Shown here: one piece after another, positions 1 through 8,378 of the stretch
Layout of the letters: each line of letters opens with the position of its first letter
How positions within the stretch are numbered: the first letter of the stretch is position 1
Assembly (NCBI GenBank): GCA_903834785.1
Contig: CAILKP010000053.1
Span: forward strand, 22,084 to 86,083
Direction: 5' to 3'
Source of the DNA: an uncultured bacterium
GTDB taxonomy: Bacteria; Planctomycetota; Phycisphaerae; Phycisphaerales; UBA1924
DNA length: 64,000 bases
Notes under the pieces: model-generated
Seen by the model: the letters and a program-made list of their open reading frames with translations, nothing else
Database searches by the model: none
What the model was told of the DNA's origin: nothing
Program-made: the position numbers and the translations under genes

Positions 1-1
1 G

Positions 2-412
2 AGGATTGCGGACCTGGCGGGGCGGCAGATCGGCCAGCTTTCCGGCGGGCAGCAGCAGCGGGTGTTCATCGCCCGGGCGCTGATGCAAGATGCGCCGCTG
101 TACCTGATGGATGAGCCGTTTGCGGGTGTGGATGCGGCGACGGAGCGGGCGATCCTGACGTTGCTGCGGACGCTCCGCGACCGGGCGGCGACGGTGGTGT
201 GCGTGCACCACGACCTGCACACGGTGGGCAACTACTTTGACCATGTGCTGCTGCTGAACAGCCGCGTGATTGCGGCGGGGCCTGTGGCGACGACGCTGAC
301 GGAGGCGAACCTGCAGATTGCCTACGGCGGGCGGCTGACGCTGCTGGACCGCGCGGCTGATGCGCTGGCGGGGCGCGGGCTGGCCAGCGGCGCTGGGGAG
401 GCGATTCGCTGA
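2..412 (+). CDS. Metal ABC transporter ATP-binding protein (5'-truncated by window edge)
   Basis: This is the C-terminal part of an ABC ATPase of the manganese/zinc/iron (MntA/ZnuC-like) importer class, which energises the two permeases that follow. The open frame runs from the window edge. It shows the ABC signature LSGGQQQR, a Walker B segment LYLMDEP followed by FAGVD (D-loop region), and the H-loop histidine in VHHDL. The family is usually about 250 residues, so roughly the first 120, including Walker A, lie outside the window. It ends 4 nt before the likely ATG of the first permease, as expected for an operon. The substrate metal cannot be read from the ATPase itself; assignment to the metal class rests on the neighbouring permeases. 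Confidence 0.9.
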   Translation, partial: RIADLAGRQIGQLSGGQQQRVFIARALMQDAPLYLMDEPFAGVDAATERAILTLLRTLRDRAATVVCVHHDLHTVGNYFDHVLLLNSRVIAAGPVATTLTEANLQIAYGGRLTLLDRAADALAGRGLASGAGEAIR

Positions 413-416
413 AGCG

Positions 417-1724
417 ATGAACGTGGCGATGCTCCAATTTGATGCGGCAGCGGCCAGTGCCGGCGGAGGCTGGCTGGCGGGGCTGTGGCCCAGCGTGCCG
501 GCGGCGATGGTGCTGGGTGCGGCGTGCGGGGTGGTGGGCACGCTGGCGGTGCTGCGGCAGCGGGCGCTGATGGCCGACACGCTGGCGCATGCCGCGCTGC
601 CGGGGGTGGCGGCGGCGTTTCTGATTGCCGCGGCGATGGGGATGGATGGGCGCTCGCTGCCGGTGCTGCTGGCGGGGGCGACGATCAGCGGGGTGCTGGG
701 CATCGGGCTGGCGCATGTGCTGCAGCGGCACGGGAAGCTGCGGGATGATGCGGCGATGGCGGCGGTGCTGGGGGCGAGCTTTGGCCTGGGCACGGTGCTG
801 CTGAGTGTGGTGCAGCGTTCACCGGCGGGTGGGCAGGCGGGGCTGGCGAGGTTCCTGTTCGGGCAGACGGCGGCGATCCGCAGTGATGATGCGGTGCTGA
901 TTGCCGGGGTGGCGGGAGCGTGCGTGCTGGTGGTGGCAGCGCTGTACAAGGAGCTGCGGCTGCTGTGCTTTGATGCGGCGTTCTGTGCGGCGATCGGCCG
1001 GAAGCCGGGGCTGCTGGATGTGCTGCTGCTGACGATGCTGACGCTGGTGACGGTGGTGGGCCTGCAGGCGGTGGGGCTGGTGCTGATTGTGGCGATGCTG
1101 ATCATCCCGTCGCTGACGGCGCGGTTCCTGACTGACCGGCTGTGGCTGATGATGATCATCGCCGGGGTGGTGGGTGCGGTGTCGGCCGGTGTGGGCGGGG
1201 CGGCCTCGGCGCATATGGCGAAGCTGCCTGCGGGGCCGGCGATTGTCTCTGCTGCGGCGGTGTGCCTGGCGCTGGCGGCGGTGTTTGCGCCGGGCAAGGG
1301 TGTGGTCTCGCGCTGGGTGCGGCGGGTCAGGGCGACGCGGCAGACGATCTTTGAGCATGCGCTGCGGCGGTGCTATGAGGCGGCGGAGCACGGTCAGCCG
1401 CTGCCGCAGCGGCACACACGTGTGCTGGCGCGGCGCGGGCTGGTGCTGGATGCGGCTGGCGGTGAGGGGGTGCGGTTGACGCCAGAAGGGCTCGCGCTGG
1501 CCGAGCAGGTGATCACGCGGCACCGGTTGTGGGAGGCGTATCTGGTGACCTTTGGCAGCCAGGCGCCGGAGCATGCCGATGATCCGGCGGACCTGATTGA
1601 GCACCTGCGTGATCCGGTGCTGATTCGAGAGCTTGAAGCGGCGGTGCGGGAGCGCAGCGGCGGAGCGGTGCCGGCGGTGCCGCAGAGCCCGCATGCGCTG
1701 GACGCCGGGAGGGGCCGCGCATGA
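417..1724 (+). CDS. Metal ABC transporter permease with C-terminal DtxR-like domain
   Basis: Inner-membrane subunit of a manganese/iron/zinc-type ABC importer (ABC-3 family), 435 residues. About eight hydrophobic segments fill residues 1-300, including the typical early stretch with RQRALMADTLAHAALPG. A soluble tail from about residue 310 carries winged-helix and DtxR/MntR-like features: RGLV, LTPEGLALAEQV, RHRLWEAYLV and an EHADD..DLIEHL segment that resembles the metal-binding dimerisation domain of iron-dependent repressors. The ATG at 417 is preferred over an earlier in-frame GTG because it follows the ATPase stop by 4 nt and starts near the first membrane segment. The stop overlaps the next start (ATGA). 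The fused sensor suggests self-regulation of transport or of the operon, but this is inference. Confidence 0.88.
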   Translation: MNVAMLQFDAAAASAGGGWLAGLWPSVPAAMVLGAACGVVGTLAVLRQRALMADTLAHAALPGVAAAFLIAAAMGMDGRSLPVLLAGATISGVLGIGLAHVLQRHGKLRDDAAMAAVLGASFGLGTVLLSVVQRSPAGGQAGLARFLFGQTAAIRSDDAVLIAGVAGACVLVVAALYKELRLLCFDAAFCAAIGRKPGLLDVLLLTMLTLVTVVGLQAVGLVLIVAMLIIPSLTARFLTDRLWLMMIIAGVVGAVSAGVGGAASAHMAKLPAGPAIVSAAAVCLALAAVFAPGKGVVSRWVRRVRATRQTIFEHALRRCYEAAEHGQPLPQRHTRVLARRGLVLDAAGGEGVRLTPEGLALAEQVITRHRLWEAYLVTFGSQAPEHADDPADLIEHLRDPVLIRELEAAVRERSGGAVPAVPQSPHALDAGRGRA

Positions 1725-2710
1725 GCCAGATGGAACTGTTCTGGACGCTTGATTTTCCTGCCGCGGCGTCGGCGGTGCTGGCCTCGGTGCTGTGCGCGGT
1801 GCTGGGGTGTTTCCTGCTGGTGCGGCGATCGGCGATGCTGGGTGATGCGATCAGTCATGCGATTCTGCCGGGCATCGTCGGGTCGTTTCTGCTGGTGGGC
1901 ACGCGGAGCACGTGGGCGATGCTGGCCGGGGCGGCGGTGGCGGGGGTGGTGACCAGTTCGCTGGTGGACCTGTTGCACCGGCGGCTGAAGCTGGAGCGGT
2001 CGGCGGCGACGGGGGCGGTGTTCTGCACGATGTTCTCGCTGGGGGTGATCATGCTGGAGCAGGGGGCGCGGAATGTGGACCTGGATGCGGACTGCGTGCT
2101 GTACGGGCTGCTGGAGGGGATCAACTGGCCGGCGCTGGGCAAGGCGGCGGGTGGTGGGGCGGGGGCAGCTTCCGGCGTGGCGGAGGTGCTGGCCGGTGCG
2201 CCGCGGCAACTGGTGACGCTGGCGGTGGCGCTGGTGGTGACAGTGCTGGTGCTGGCCTCGCTGTACAAGGTGATGCTGCTGGCGAGCTTTGATGCCGCGC
2301 TGGCCGATGCGCTGGGGTTCAGGTCGCGGGTGATTGACATGGTGTTTGCCGCGCTGGTGGCGGTGGCGGCGGTGGCGAGCTTTGAGGCGGTGGGGTCGAT
2401 CCTGGTGGTGGCGATGCTGGTGTGCCCGGCGGCGACGGCGGCGCAGTGCAGCGACCGGTTTGGTGTGCGAATCTGGCTTGCGATGGTGTTCGCCGTGGTG
2501 GCGGCGGTGGGCGGGTATGTGCTGGCGGTGCATCTGCCGCGGCTGTGGGGCTCGGGCGATTCGGTGCTGGCCTCGGGGATGATCGCGACGCTGTCGGGGC
2601 TGATGCTGTGTGCGGCGGTGGGGGTGCGTGTGGTGATGATGAAGCTGCGGCGCGCGGGCATGCGGGAGGCGGGAGTGCAGCACGAGGGGGTTGGCGGTGC
2701 AGGCGGCTGA
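1721..2710 (+). CDS. Metal ABC transporter permease (second subunit)
   Basis: Second ABC-3 family membrane subunit, 329 residues, overlapping the previous gene by 4 nt. It repeats the fold of its neighbour: RRSAMLGDAISHAILPG near residue 40, then several hydrophobic helices, and the conserved FEAVGSILVVAMLVCPAATA segment in the second half. It lacks the C-terminal sensor domain. With the upstream ATPase and fused permease it would form the inner-membrane part of a Mn/Zn/Fe importer; the substrate-binding protein is not in the window and probably lies upstream. The last 20 residues are polar and glycine-rich, which is atypical and may not be structured. Confidence 0.88.
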   Translation: MSQMELFWTLDFPAAASAVLASVLCAVLGCFLLVRRSAMLGDAISHAILPGIVGSFLLVGTRSTWAMLAGAAVAGVVTSSLVDLLHRRLKLERSAATGAVFCTMFSLGVIMLEQGARNVDLDADCVLYGLLEGINWPALGKAAGGGAGAASGVAEVLAGAPRQLVTLAVALVVTVLVLASLYKVMLLASFDAALADALGFRSRVIDMVFAALVAVAAVASFEAVGSILVVAMLVCPAATAAQCSDRFGVRIWLAMVFAVVAAVGGYVLAVHLPRLWGSGDSVLASGMIATLSGLMLCAAVGVRVVMMKLRRAGMREAGVQHEGVGGAGG

Positions 2711-2761
2711 GTCGCCGGCATCGGGCGGCGGTGGGGGAGGTGGCGGGATACCTTCGACCAC

Positions 2762-4810
2762 ATGTGCGGCATCGGCGCCATCCTGAGACTTGTCCCGCGC
2801 TCGGAGCGGACCGGGGAGGAGGCGATTGCCGAGAGCTGGCTGGATGCGCTGGATGCGTCGATTGCCCAGCGCGGGCCCGACGGACGGGGCAGGTTTCGCG
2901 ATGCGGTGGTTTCGCACACCGGTGCGAGCGTGGTGCATGTGGCGATGGTGCATCGGCGGCTGAATGTGATCGACCCGGCGGGCGGGCGGCAGCCGATGGT
3001 GGTGCCCACAGCACGGTCGCGTCCGGCGGCGATGTGCCACGCCGCGCTGCTGAGCGGCGATGACGGCGTGTACCACGGGCTGGAAGACGGCGTGAGCCAG
3101 CACGGGGCGATCGTGTTTAACGGCTGCATCTACAACCACAGGGCGCTGCGGGCGAAGCTGCGGCCGGTGCTGCGTGCGTCCGGGCGGGACTTTGTCAGTG
3201 ATCACAGCGACACGGAGTCGCTGCTGCACGCGTGCGAGCAGTTCGGTGCGACGGCGAACCTGCTCGAGCAGCTCGACGGCATGTTCGGCTTTGCGTACTG
3301 GTCATCAGCGGCGGGGATGCTGATGCTGGGGCGGGACATTGCCGGAGAGAAGCCGCTGTACTGGATGCAGCCGGATCCGCAGACGCTGGTGGTGTGCTCC
3401 TCGGCGGCGGGGGTGCTGGCCGTGGCGGCGCGGATGGGACACGAACTGAAGGTCGATCCGCTGGGTGTGGCGATGTGGCTCAAGCACGGGTACTGGTCGC
3501 TGATGCCGGTGCGCGGCTTGCGGGAACTTGAGCCGGGGACGGTGGTGCAGGTTGATGTGGTGCCGGGAGCCGGCGGCGATGAACTGCACATGGGCACGGC
3601 GGTTGCCAACCCGATGGTGGGCCGCGGCCGGGGGTTTGAAGGTGGCCAGAAGCCGGACGTGCACACGACGCTGGCGTCACTTCGCGCGGCGGTGACGTCG
3701 CGGTTGGATGCTGACGTGCCGATCGGCTGCTTTTTGTCCGGCGGCGTGGATTCATCCGTCGTGGCCGCGCTGGCACAGGAGGCGATGCGGGCGGGGGGGC
3801 GGACGCTGGCGACGTTCTCGGTGTCGATCCCCGATGGGGCGCAGGATGAGGCGCCGTTTGCCGAGATGGTGGCCCGGCACCTGGGCACGCAGCATCGCAC
3901 ACTGACGTGCGAGATCTCGGCGGGGGCGGATCTGGAGCGGCTGATCGGGCAGCTTGGCCTGCCTTTTGGCGACAGCTCGTTGCTGCCGACGCACTGGGTC
4001 TCTGCCGCGGCGCGGAAGCATGTGGCGGTGGCTCTGGGTGGTGACGGTGGAGATGAGCTGTTCAGCGGGTATAACCGGTACACGGTGAGCCGGATGATGG
4101 CCCAGAAGCGTGGGATGTTGTCACCGCTGCGGATGCTGCCGGGATGGGCGATCGGTCTGGCGGGTGAGACGGCCAGGCGGGTGCTGACGGCCAACAAGAA
4201 CCACGGGTATCACGACATCCTGACGATCTTCCGGACGCCGGACTTTGTGCCGCTGATGGTGGATCCGGCTGTGGTCGGGCTGCTGGCGCAGCAGTACACC
4301 GGGACGCGGTGGGGGAACCCGCCGGCTGATGCGCGGCAGGAGGACTTTGACAACTACCTGCCGCAGGATCTGATGCGCAAGGTGGATACGGCATCGATGG
4401 CGGTGGCGCTGGAAGTGCGAGCGCCGCTGCTGGAGCGTGGGCTGGTGCGGATGATGCTTGGGGCGAGCATGGCGGATGCGGAGGCGGGGGACGGGCGCAA
4501 GGGGTTGCTTCGTGCGGTGGCGCGGACGCTGGTGCCGCGGGAAGCGATTGACCGCAAGAAACAGGGCTTTGCTGTGCCGATCGGGCGGTGGTTCCGGCAG
4601 GACTTTGGCGGGCTCGGGGAGCTGGCGCGGCGAACGCTGGGCTCGGCCCAGCCCTTTGAGGCGGGGGTGGAGGCGGTGGTGAGTGCTGCCGCGGCGCGGC
4701 GGATGCTTGATGAGCATATGGCTGGCGTGCAGGACTACGGCCAGCGGCTGTATGCGATGGTGGTGCTGTCGGTGTGGAGCAAGTGGCTGGCGGGGCTGGG
4801 GCGGGCGTGA
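2762..4810 (+). CDS. asnB: Asparagine synthase (glutamine-hydrolysing)
   Basis: Converts aspartate to asparagine using glutamine and ATP in the cytoplasm. Cys2 immediately follows the initiator Met (MCGIGAIL), as required for the class II glutaminase active site. Later glutaminase motifs are AMVHRRLNVID and IVFNGCIYNH. The synthetase PP-loop LSGGVDSS lies at residues 325-332, and GGDGGDELFSGYNRY follows near residue 425. At 682 residues it is longer than the usual 550-650; part of the excess is an insertion of about 35 residues between GGRQP and the IVFNG motif. It follows the ABC operon by 51 nt on the same strand. A purine-rich GGGGGAGG run sits 22 nt upstream of the ATG, farther than a normal ribosome-binding site. 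Confidence 0.93.
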   Translation: MCGIGAILRLVPRSERTGEEAIAESWLDALDASIAQRGPDGRGRFRDAVVSHTGASVVHVAMVHRRLNVIDPAGGRQPMVVPTARSRPAAMCHAALLSGDDGVYHGLEDGVSQHGAIVFNGCIYNHRALRAKLRPVLRASGRDFVSDHSDTESLLHACEQFGATANLLEQLDGMFGFAYWSSAAGMLMLGRDIAGEKPLYWMQPDPQTLVVCSSAAGVLAVAARMGHELKVDPLGVAMWLKHGYWSLMPVRGLRELEPGTVVQVDVVPGAGGDELHMGTAVANPMVGRGRGFEGGQKPDVHTTLASLRAAVTSRLDADVPIGCFLSGGVDSSVVAALAQEAMRAGGRTLATFSVSIPDGAQDEAPFAEMVARHLGTQHRTLTCEISAGADLERLIGQLGLPFGDSSLLPTHWVSAAARKHVAVALGGDGGDELFSGYNRYTVSRMMAQKRGMLSPLRMLPGWAIGLAGETARRVLTANKNHGYHDILTIFRTPDFVPLMVDPAVVGLLAQQYTGTRWGNPPADARQEDFDNYLPQDLMRKVDTASMAVALEVRAPLLERGLVRMMLGASMADAEAGDGRKGLLRAVARTLVPREAIDRKKQGFAVPIGRWFRQDFGGLGELARRTLGSAQPFEAGVEAVVSAAAARRMLDEHMAGVQDYGQRLYAMVVLSVWSKWLAGLGRA

Positions 4811-4858
4811 GGCCTGGGGGTGTGGTTGTGGGTGCGGCGGGCAGAGTTCCTACGCTCG

Positions 4859-5443
4859 ATGATGCCCAGTAGCTCGGACCAAGCCGGTGTTGCCCCGCTG
4901 CCGTACAAGATCGCCACGCTGTGCGACCTGCGTGACAAGGACGGGCGCGTGCTGCTGCTGCGGCGGCTGAAGAGCCCCAACTTCGGCATGGTCTCGCCGA
5001 TCGGCGGGAAGCTGGATGTGCACACGGGTGAGTCGCCGGCGCAGTGTGCGCGGCGGGAGATCGCCGAGGAGGCGGGGATCGATGTGCCCATCGAGCGGCT
5101 GCATCTGCTGGGGATGATCTCCGAGACGGCGTATGAGGGCAAGAGCCACTGGCTGATCTTCTATTACCGCGTGCTGGGGCCGGTGTGGACCGAGCCGCGG
5201 CAGATGCGTGAGGGTGAACTGGCGTGGTTTGCCAAGGGCGAGCTTGGTTCGCTGCCGCTGCCGGAGACGGACCGGCGGATTCTGTGGCCGCTGGTTGATG
5301 CGCACGAAGCGGCGTACGTGGCGGGCAAGGCGGCGCGGCCGGGCTTCTTTGCGGTGCACATTGATTGCGACCCGGCACTCAAGAGCGAGCAGAACCCCAT
5401 CGGCCTTGTGTGGAAGGTCGAGCAAAGTCTGCCAGCGGTGTGA
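4859..5443 (+). CDS. NUDIX hydrolase
   Basis: Nucleoside-diphosphate-linked hydrolase of the NUDIX superfamily, about 194 residues. A complete NUDIX box is visible: G, five residues, E, seven residues, then REIAEEAGI, with upstream GG from PIGGKLD. The opening KIATLCDLRDKDGRVLLL and the VSPIGGK context resemble the MutT/8-oxo-dGTP diphosphatase group, but the true substrate cannot be determined from this. A GTG at 4820 would add 13 residues; the ATG pair at 4859/4862 is preferred because conserved sequence begins shortly after. It lies 48 nt after asnB on the same strand and converges with the aldehyde dehydrogenase gene that ends at 5468. Confidence 0.88.
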   Translation: MMPSSSDQAGVAPLPYKIATLCDLRDKDGRVLLLRRLKSPNFGMVSPIGGKLDVHTGESPAQCARREIAEEAGIDVPIERLHLLGMISETAYEGKSHWLIFYYRVLGPVWTEPRQMREGELAWFAKGELGSLPLPETDRRILWPLVDAHEAAYVAGKAARPGFFAVHIDCDPALKSEQNPIGLVWKVEQSLPAV

Positions 5444-5467
5444 GCGGGTGGGTGGCCGGACCGCGGG

Positions 5468-7051
5468 TTACTCGAACTTGATGCCCTGGGCCAGGTTCAT
5501 GGTGCCGGAGAAGTTGATGGTGCAACTCTGGCGGCGCATGTAGGCCTTCCAGGAGTCGCTGCCGCTTTCGCGGCCGCCGCCGGTGTCCTTCTCACCGCCG
5601 AAGGCGCCGCCGATCTCGGCACCGCTGGTGCCGAGGTTGACGTAGGCCAGGCCGCAGTCGGAGCCGGAGCCGTCGGGGTTGAGGAAGGCCTCGCTGGAGC
5701 GAACGCCCTCGGTGAAAATGGCCGAGGAGAGGCCCTGGGCCACCGAGTTGTTCATGGTGATGGCTTCGGGGAGTTCCTTGAAGGTGAACACGTAGAGGAT
5801 CGGGGCGAAGGTTTCTTCCATGGCCACGGGGAGCTTGTTGTCGGCCGGGGCGAGGATGATGGTGGGCTGGACGTAGTAGCCGCCGGCGAGATCGGAGGAG
5901 CCGACGGGGGACGCGACCGAGCCGCCGGTGACGAGGATGCCGCCCTCGCGCTTGGCCTGGGCCACGGCGTGGTTGAAGGCCTCGACGGCTTTCTGGTTGA
6001 TCAGTGGGCCGACGAGCGTGCCGGGCTGCAGCGGGTCACCGATGCGGCCGGCGACCTGCTTGTACGCCGCGGTGAGCTTGTCGAGGACGGCCTCGGCGAT
6101 GGATTCGTGGACGATGAGGCGGCGGGTGGTGGTGCAGCGCTGGCCGGCGGTGCCGACGGAGCCGAAGACGATGGCGGGGATGGCCAGGGAGAGGTCCGCA
6201 TCCTTGTGGACGATGCAGGCGTTGTTGCCGCCGAGTTCGAGCAGGCAGCGGCCCAGGCGTTCGGCAACGACGGTGCCGACGCGGCGGCCCATGCGGCAGG
6301 AGCCGGTGGCGGAGATGAGCGGGAGGCGACGATCGGCGATCATGCGCTCGCCGACGTCCTGGTCGGTTCCGATAACGAGTTTGAAGATGCCGGGGTGGCC
6401 CATTTCGGTGGCGACCTTGTCGGCCAGGGTGTTGCAGGCCAGGGCGGTCAGCGGGGCCAGCAGTGAGGGCTTCCAGATGGTGACATCGCCGCAGACGGCG
6501 GCGAGCGTGCTGTTCCATGCCCAGACGGCGGCGGGGAAGTTGAACGCGCTGATCACGCCGATCATGCCCAGCGGCAGCCACTGCTCCATGAGGCGGTGGT
6601 TGGCACGCTCGCTGGGGATGGTCAGGCCGGGGAGCTGGCGCGAGAGGCCGACGGCGAAGTCGGCGATGTCGACGATCTCCTGAATCTCGCCTTCGCCCTC
6701 TGCGCGAATCTTGCCGACTTCGAGACTGACGAGTTCGCCGAGATCGGCCTTGTGCTTGCGGAAGGCCTCACCAATGGCGCGGACGACCTGGCCGCGGACC
6801 GGGGCGGGCACGCGGCGCCAGGTGGCGAAGGCCTGGGAGGCCTGGGCCATGGCCAGCTCGTAGGCGGCGGCATCGTCAAGCTTGACGGCGCACAGGGGCT
6901 TGCCGGTGGCGGGGTTGGTGACGGTGACTGAGCCGGCGGTGCCGGGGGCGCAGAGGCGGGGGTGGGTGTCGAGTCCGAGGCGGTGGAGGACGGCGGGCAG
7001 TGCCGCGGCGGTGGAGGTCGAGGCGGCGGCAGCGGGGGAGCTCAGTGGCAT
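5468..7051 (-). CDS. Aldehyde dehydrogenase, ALDH7 (alpha-aminoadipic semialdehyde dehydrogenase) type
   Basis: NAD(P)-dependent aldehyde oxidation, probably of 2-aminoadipate 6-semialdehyde/piperideine-6-carboxylate in lysine breakdown, in the cytoplasm. The 527-residue protein has the catalytic Cys306 in GTAGQRCTTTRR, the general base Glu272 in LLELGGNNA, and the C-terminal ISGAEIGGAFGGE-like segment (here TSGAEIGGAFGGEKDTGGG), all hallmarks of the ALDH7/antiquitin subgroup rather than generic betaine-aldehyde enzymes. The frame is open for another 82 codons upstream, but that stretch is low-complexity and unlike the family, so the ATG at 7051 is chosen. The gene is monocistronic as far as can be seen, converging with the NUDIX gene. 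Confidence 0.92.
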   Translation of the reverse strand: MPLSSPAAAASTSTAAALPAVLHRLGLDTHPRLCAPGTAGSVTVTNPATGKPLCAVKLDDAAAYELAMAQASQAFATWRRVPAPVRGQVVRAIGEAFRKHKADLGELVSLEVGKIRAEGEGEIQEIVDIADFAVGLSRQLPGLTIPSERANHRLMEQWLPLGMIGVISAFNFPAAVWAWNSTLAAVCGDVTIWKPSLLAPLTALACNTLADKVATEMGHPGIFKLVIGTDQDVGERMIADRRLPLISATGSCRMGRRVGTVVAERLGRCLLELGGNNACIVHKDADLSLAIPAIVFGSVGTAGQRCTTTRRLIVHESIAEAVLDKLTAAYKQVAGRIGDPLQPGTLVGPLINQKAVEAFNHAVAQAKREGGILVTGGSVASPVGSSDLAGGYYVQPTIILAPADNKLPVAMEETFAPILYVFTFKELPEAITMNNSVAQGLSSAIFTEGVRSSEAFLNPDGSGSDCGLAYVNLGTSGAEIGGAFGGEKDTGGGRESGSDSWKAYMRRQSCTINFSGTMNLAQGIKFE

Positions 7052-7304
7052 AGGCGGGAGGATACGGGGGGCGATCCAAGCCCGAGAACGTCTGCGACGA
7101 ACTGACGGTGCGGCCCTGGCACAGAGAGGGGGTTGCCGACGCAGCTGGCACCGGCACTGATGGAGAGGGCTTTCGGATGGGTTCGGCTCAGGAGAGATGC
7201 GGAGGGCGGGACGGAAACGTGCCGGATTTGCCGGGGTTTGCCCGGCAGAAGCCAGTAAATCCTGTGGAAGATCTGTCGGCGAAACAAAGAAAGTCATACT
7301 TGTC

Positions 7305-7332
7305 TTGACAGGACCTTTTTATGAGCTATTCT
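7305..7332 (+). promoter_or_regulatory. Sigma70-like promoter of small-RNA candidate 1
   Basis: A perfect -35 hexamer TTGACA (7305-7310) is followed by a 16-nt spacer and TATTCT (7327-7332). It lies in an AT-rich pocket inside very GC-rich DNA and points at the C-rich terminator element that follows. No coding sequence starts downstream on this strand within 3 kb. Confidence 0.55.
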
Positions 7333-7338
7333 TCTTTC

Positions 7339-7404
7339 ACATCCCTTTGACCCCTCCCCCCTGGCTGGCGGGCTGACGTAAGTCGGCCTGCCGGCTTTCT
7401 TTTT
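7339..7404 (+). ncRNA. Candidate small RNA 1 with C-rich loop and intrinsic terminator
   Basis: Predicted transcript of about 66 nt starting seven nt after the -10 element. It contains an 18-nt stretch (7348-7365) that includes CCCCTCCCCCC and is identical to one at 60720-60737, then a terminator hairpin with a T-rich tail. The C-rich part would be single stranded and is complementary to purine-rich Shine-Dalgarno sequences. The locus lies between two minus-strand genes (aldehyde dehydrogenase and SCO1-like), so it is not a leader of either. No known family is recognised; C-rich anti-SD small RNAs of other bacteria are the nearest analogy. Transcription is inferred, not shown. Confidence 0.55.
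7364..7404 (+). terminator. Intrinsic terminator of small-RNA candidate 1
   Basis: Stem of 14 pairs (7364-7377 with 7382-7395, allowing G-U pairs) closed by a GTAA loop, a GNRA-type tetraloop, and followed by TTTCTTTTT. The U-tract on this strand only fixes the direction of transcription as plus. Confidence 0.8.
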
Positions 7405-7613
7405 GGGCCGAAGTGGTTTTGGTGGGAGCGGAGGCGGGAACAAGCTTTTCAAGTTGGCTGCGTGATGCGGGACTCTGCGATGCAGTACGGGCGCGGAGAT
7501 GCCAACTGCGGACAGTTGCTGCGCGTAGGGCGGGCACGTGCGATGCATTGCGGGTTGTGCTTGCGGGCGTGCTGGTGGGCGTGCTGGTGGCGATCGGGCC
7601 AGCGGAGCTGGCG
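7405..7613. other. Intergenic spacer, nothing recognised
   Basis: Together with 7052-7338 this makes a 560-bp gap between two minus-strand genes. Apart from the promoter and C-rich terminator element listed separately, I see no coding sequence or RNA fold that I can support. Confidence 0.5.
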
Positions 7614-8315
7614 TTACGGCTTGCCTTTGGCCTGACGCGAGGCGAGCGTGACGGCGGCGAGGTTGGCGCGGGCGACCAGAGCGGACATTTCCTCAGGGCG
7701 CTTGGTCGAGAAGCGATCGATCACGTTGCGGTCGGGACCGATGAGGTAGACGTACAGCGGGTGCACGATGTTGGGCATGGTGGTGCCGTCATCGAGCTTC
7801 ACGGGCATGGAGTCGTCCAGCGCGAGGTGCTCTTTGAACGTGTCGACCAGGATCCGCTCGTGCGTGCCGGGGCCGCCGTTGATGAAGGTCCAGCGGCTGA
7901 AATCGGACTGGAAGCTCTCGCCCCACTTGGTCAGAGCGGCGGGCGTGTCGTTGGCGGGATCCAGGGAGATTGAGACGAACTGGGTTGAGGTGTTTTTGAG
8001 CTCGTCGCTCATCTGCTTGACCTGCGCGGTGATGGCCGGGCATGCCAGCGGGCAGTGGGTGAAGATGAAACTCAGCACGGTGATCTTGCCGTCGAAGATG
8101 GACTGGTCGACGGGGGCGTTGGCCTGCGTGCGGCCAGAGAACGGCGGGATGACCACGCCTTGGTACATTTCGCGCGGCGTGAGGGGGTCGACTGCGGTGG
8201 CTCGCAGGTGTTCGCGGCTGCCGCGGACGGTGATCTGGATGTACGCGAGGGCGGCGACGCCGCAGATGAGCAGGGTTGCCGAGAAGATCGCCAGAATACG
8301 GAGCGAGCGTGGCAT
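7614..8315 (-). CDS. SCO1/SenC family copper chaperone-like protein
   Basis: Membrane-anchored thioredoxin-fold protein that helps insert copper into the CuA site of cytochrome c oxidase. The 233-residue sequence begins with an uncleaved-type hydrophobic anchor (residues 7-27). The copper-binding CxxxC is Cys88 and Cys92 in FTHCPLACP, and the third ligand histidine is in IVHPLYVYLIGPD. A run of ordinary SCO1 core sequence lies between them. It starts 63 nt after the end of ctaB on the same strand, forming a small cytochrome oxidase assembly unit. No oxidase structural genes are in the window. The start has no strong Shine-Dalgarno site. Confidence 0.92.
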   Translation of the reverse strand: MPRSLRILAIFSATLLICGVAALAYIQITVRGSREHLRATAVDPLTPREMYQGVVIPPFSGRTQANAPVDQSIFDGKITVLSFIFTHCPLACPAITAQVKQMSDELKNTSTQFVSISLDPANDTPAALTKWGESFQSDFSRWTFINGGPGTHERILVDTFKEHLALDDSMPVKLDDGTTMPNIVHPLYVYLIGPDRNVIDRFSTKRPEEMSALVARANLAAVTLASRQAKGKP

Positions 8316-8378
8316 GATTTCAGACCTCCCAGGATTGTGCGGCCGGCGACGATTCGCAACTGCGGCCGCGGCGACGGC

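Noticed and set aside
1394..3229. Long minus-strand frame opposite the metal permeases
   Set aside because: Composition (His/Arg/Pro-rich) and lack of family features mark it as a shadow of GC-rich coding sequence.
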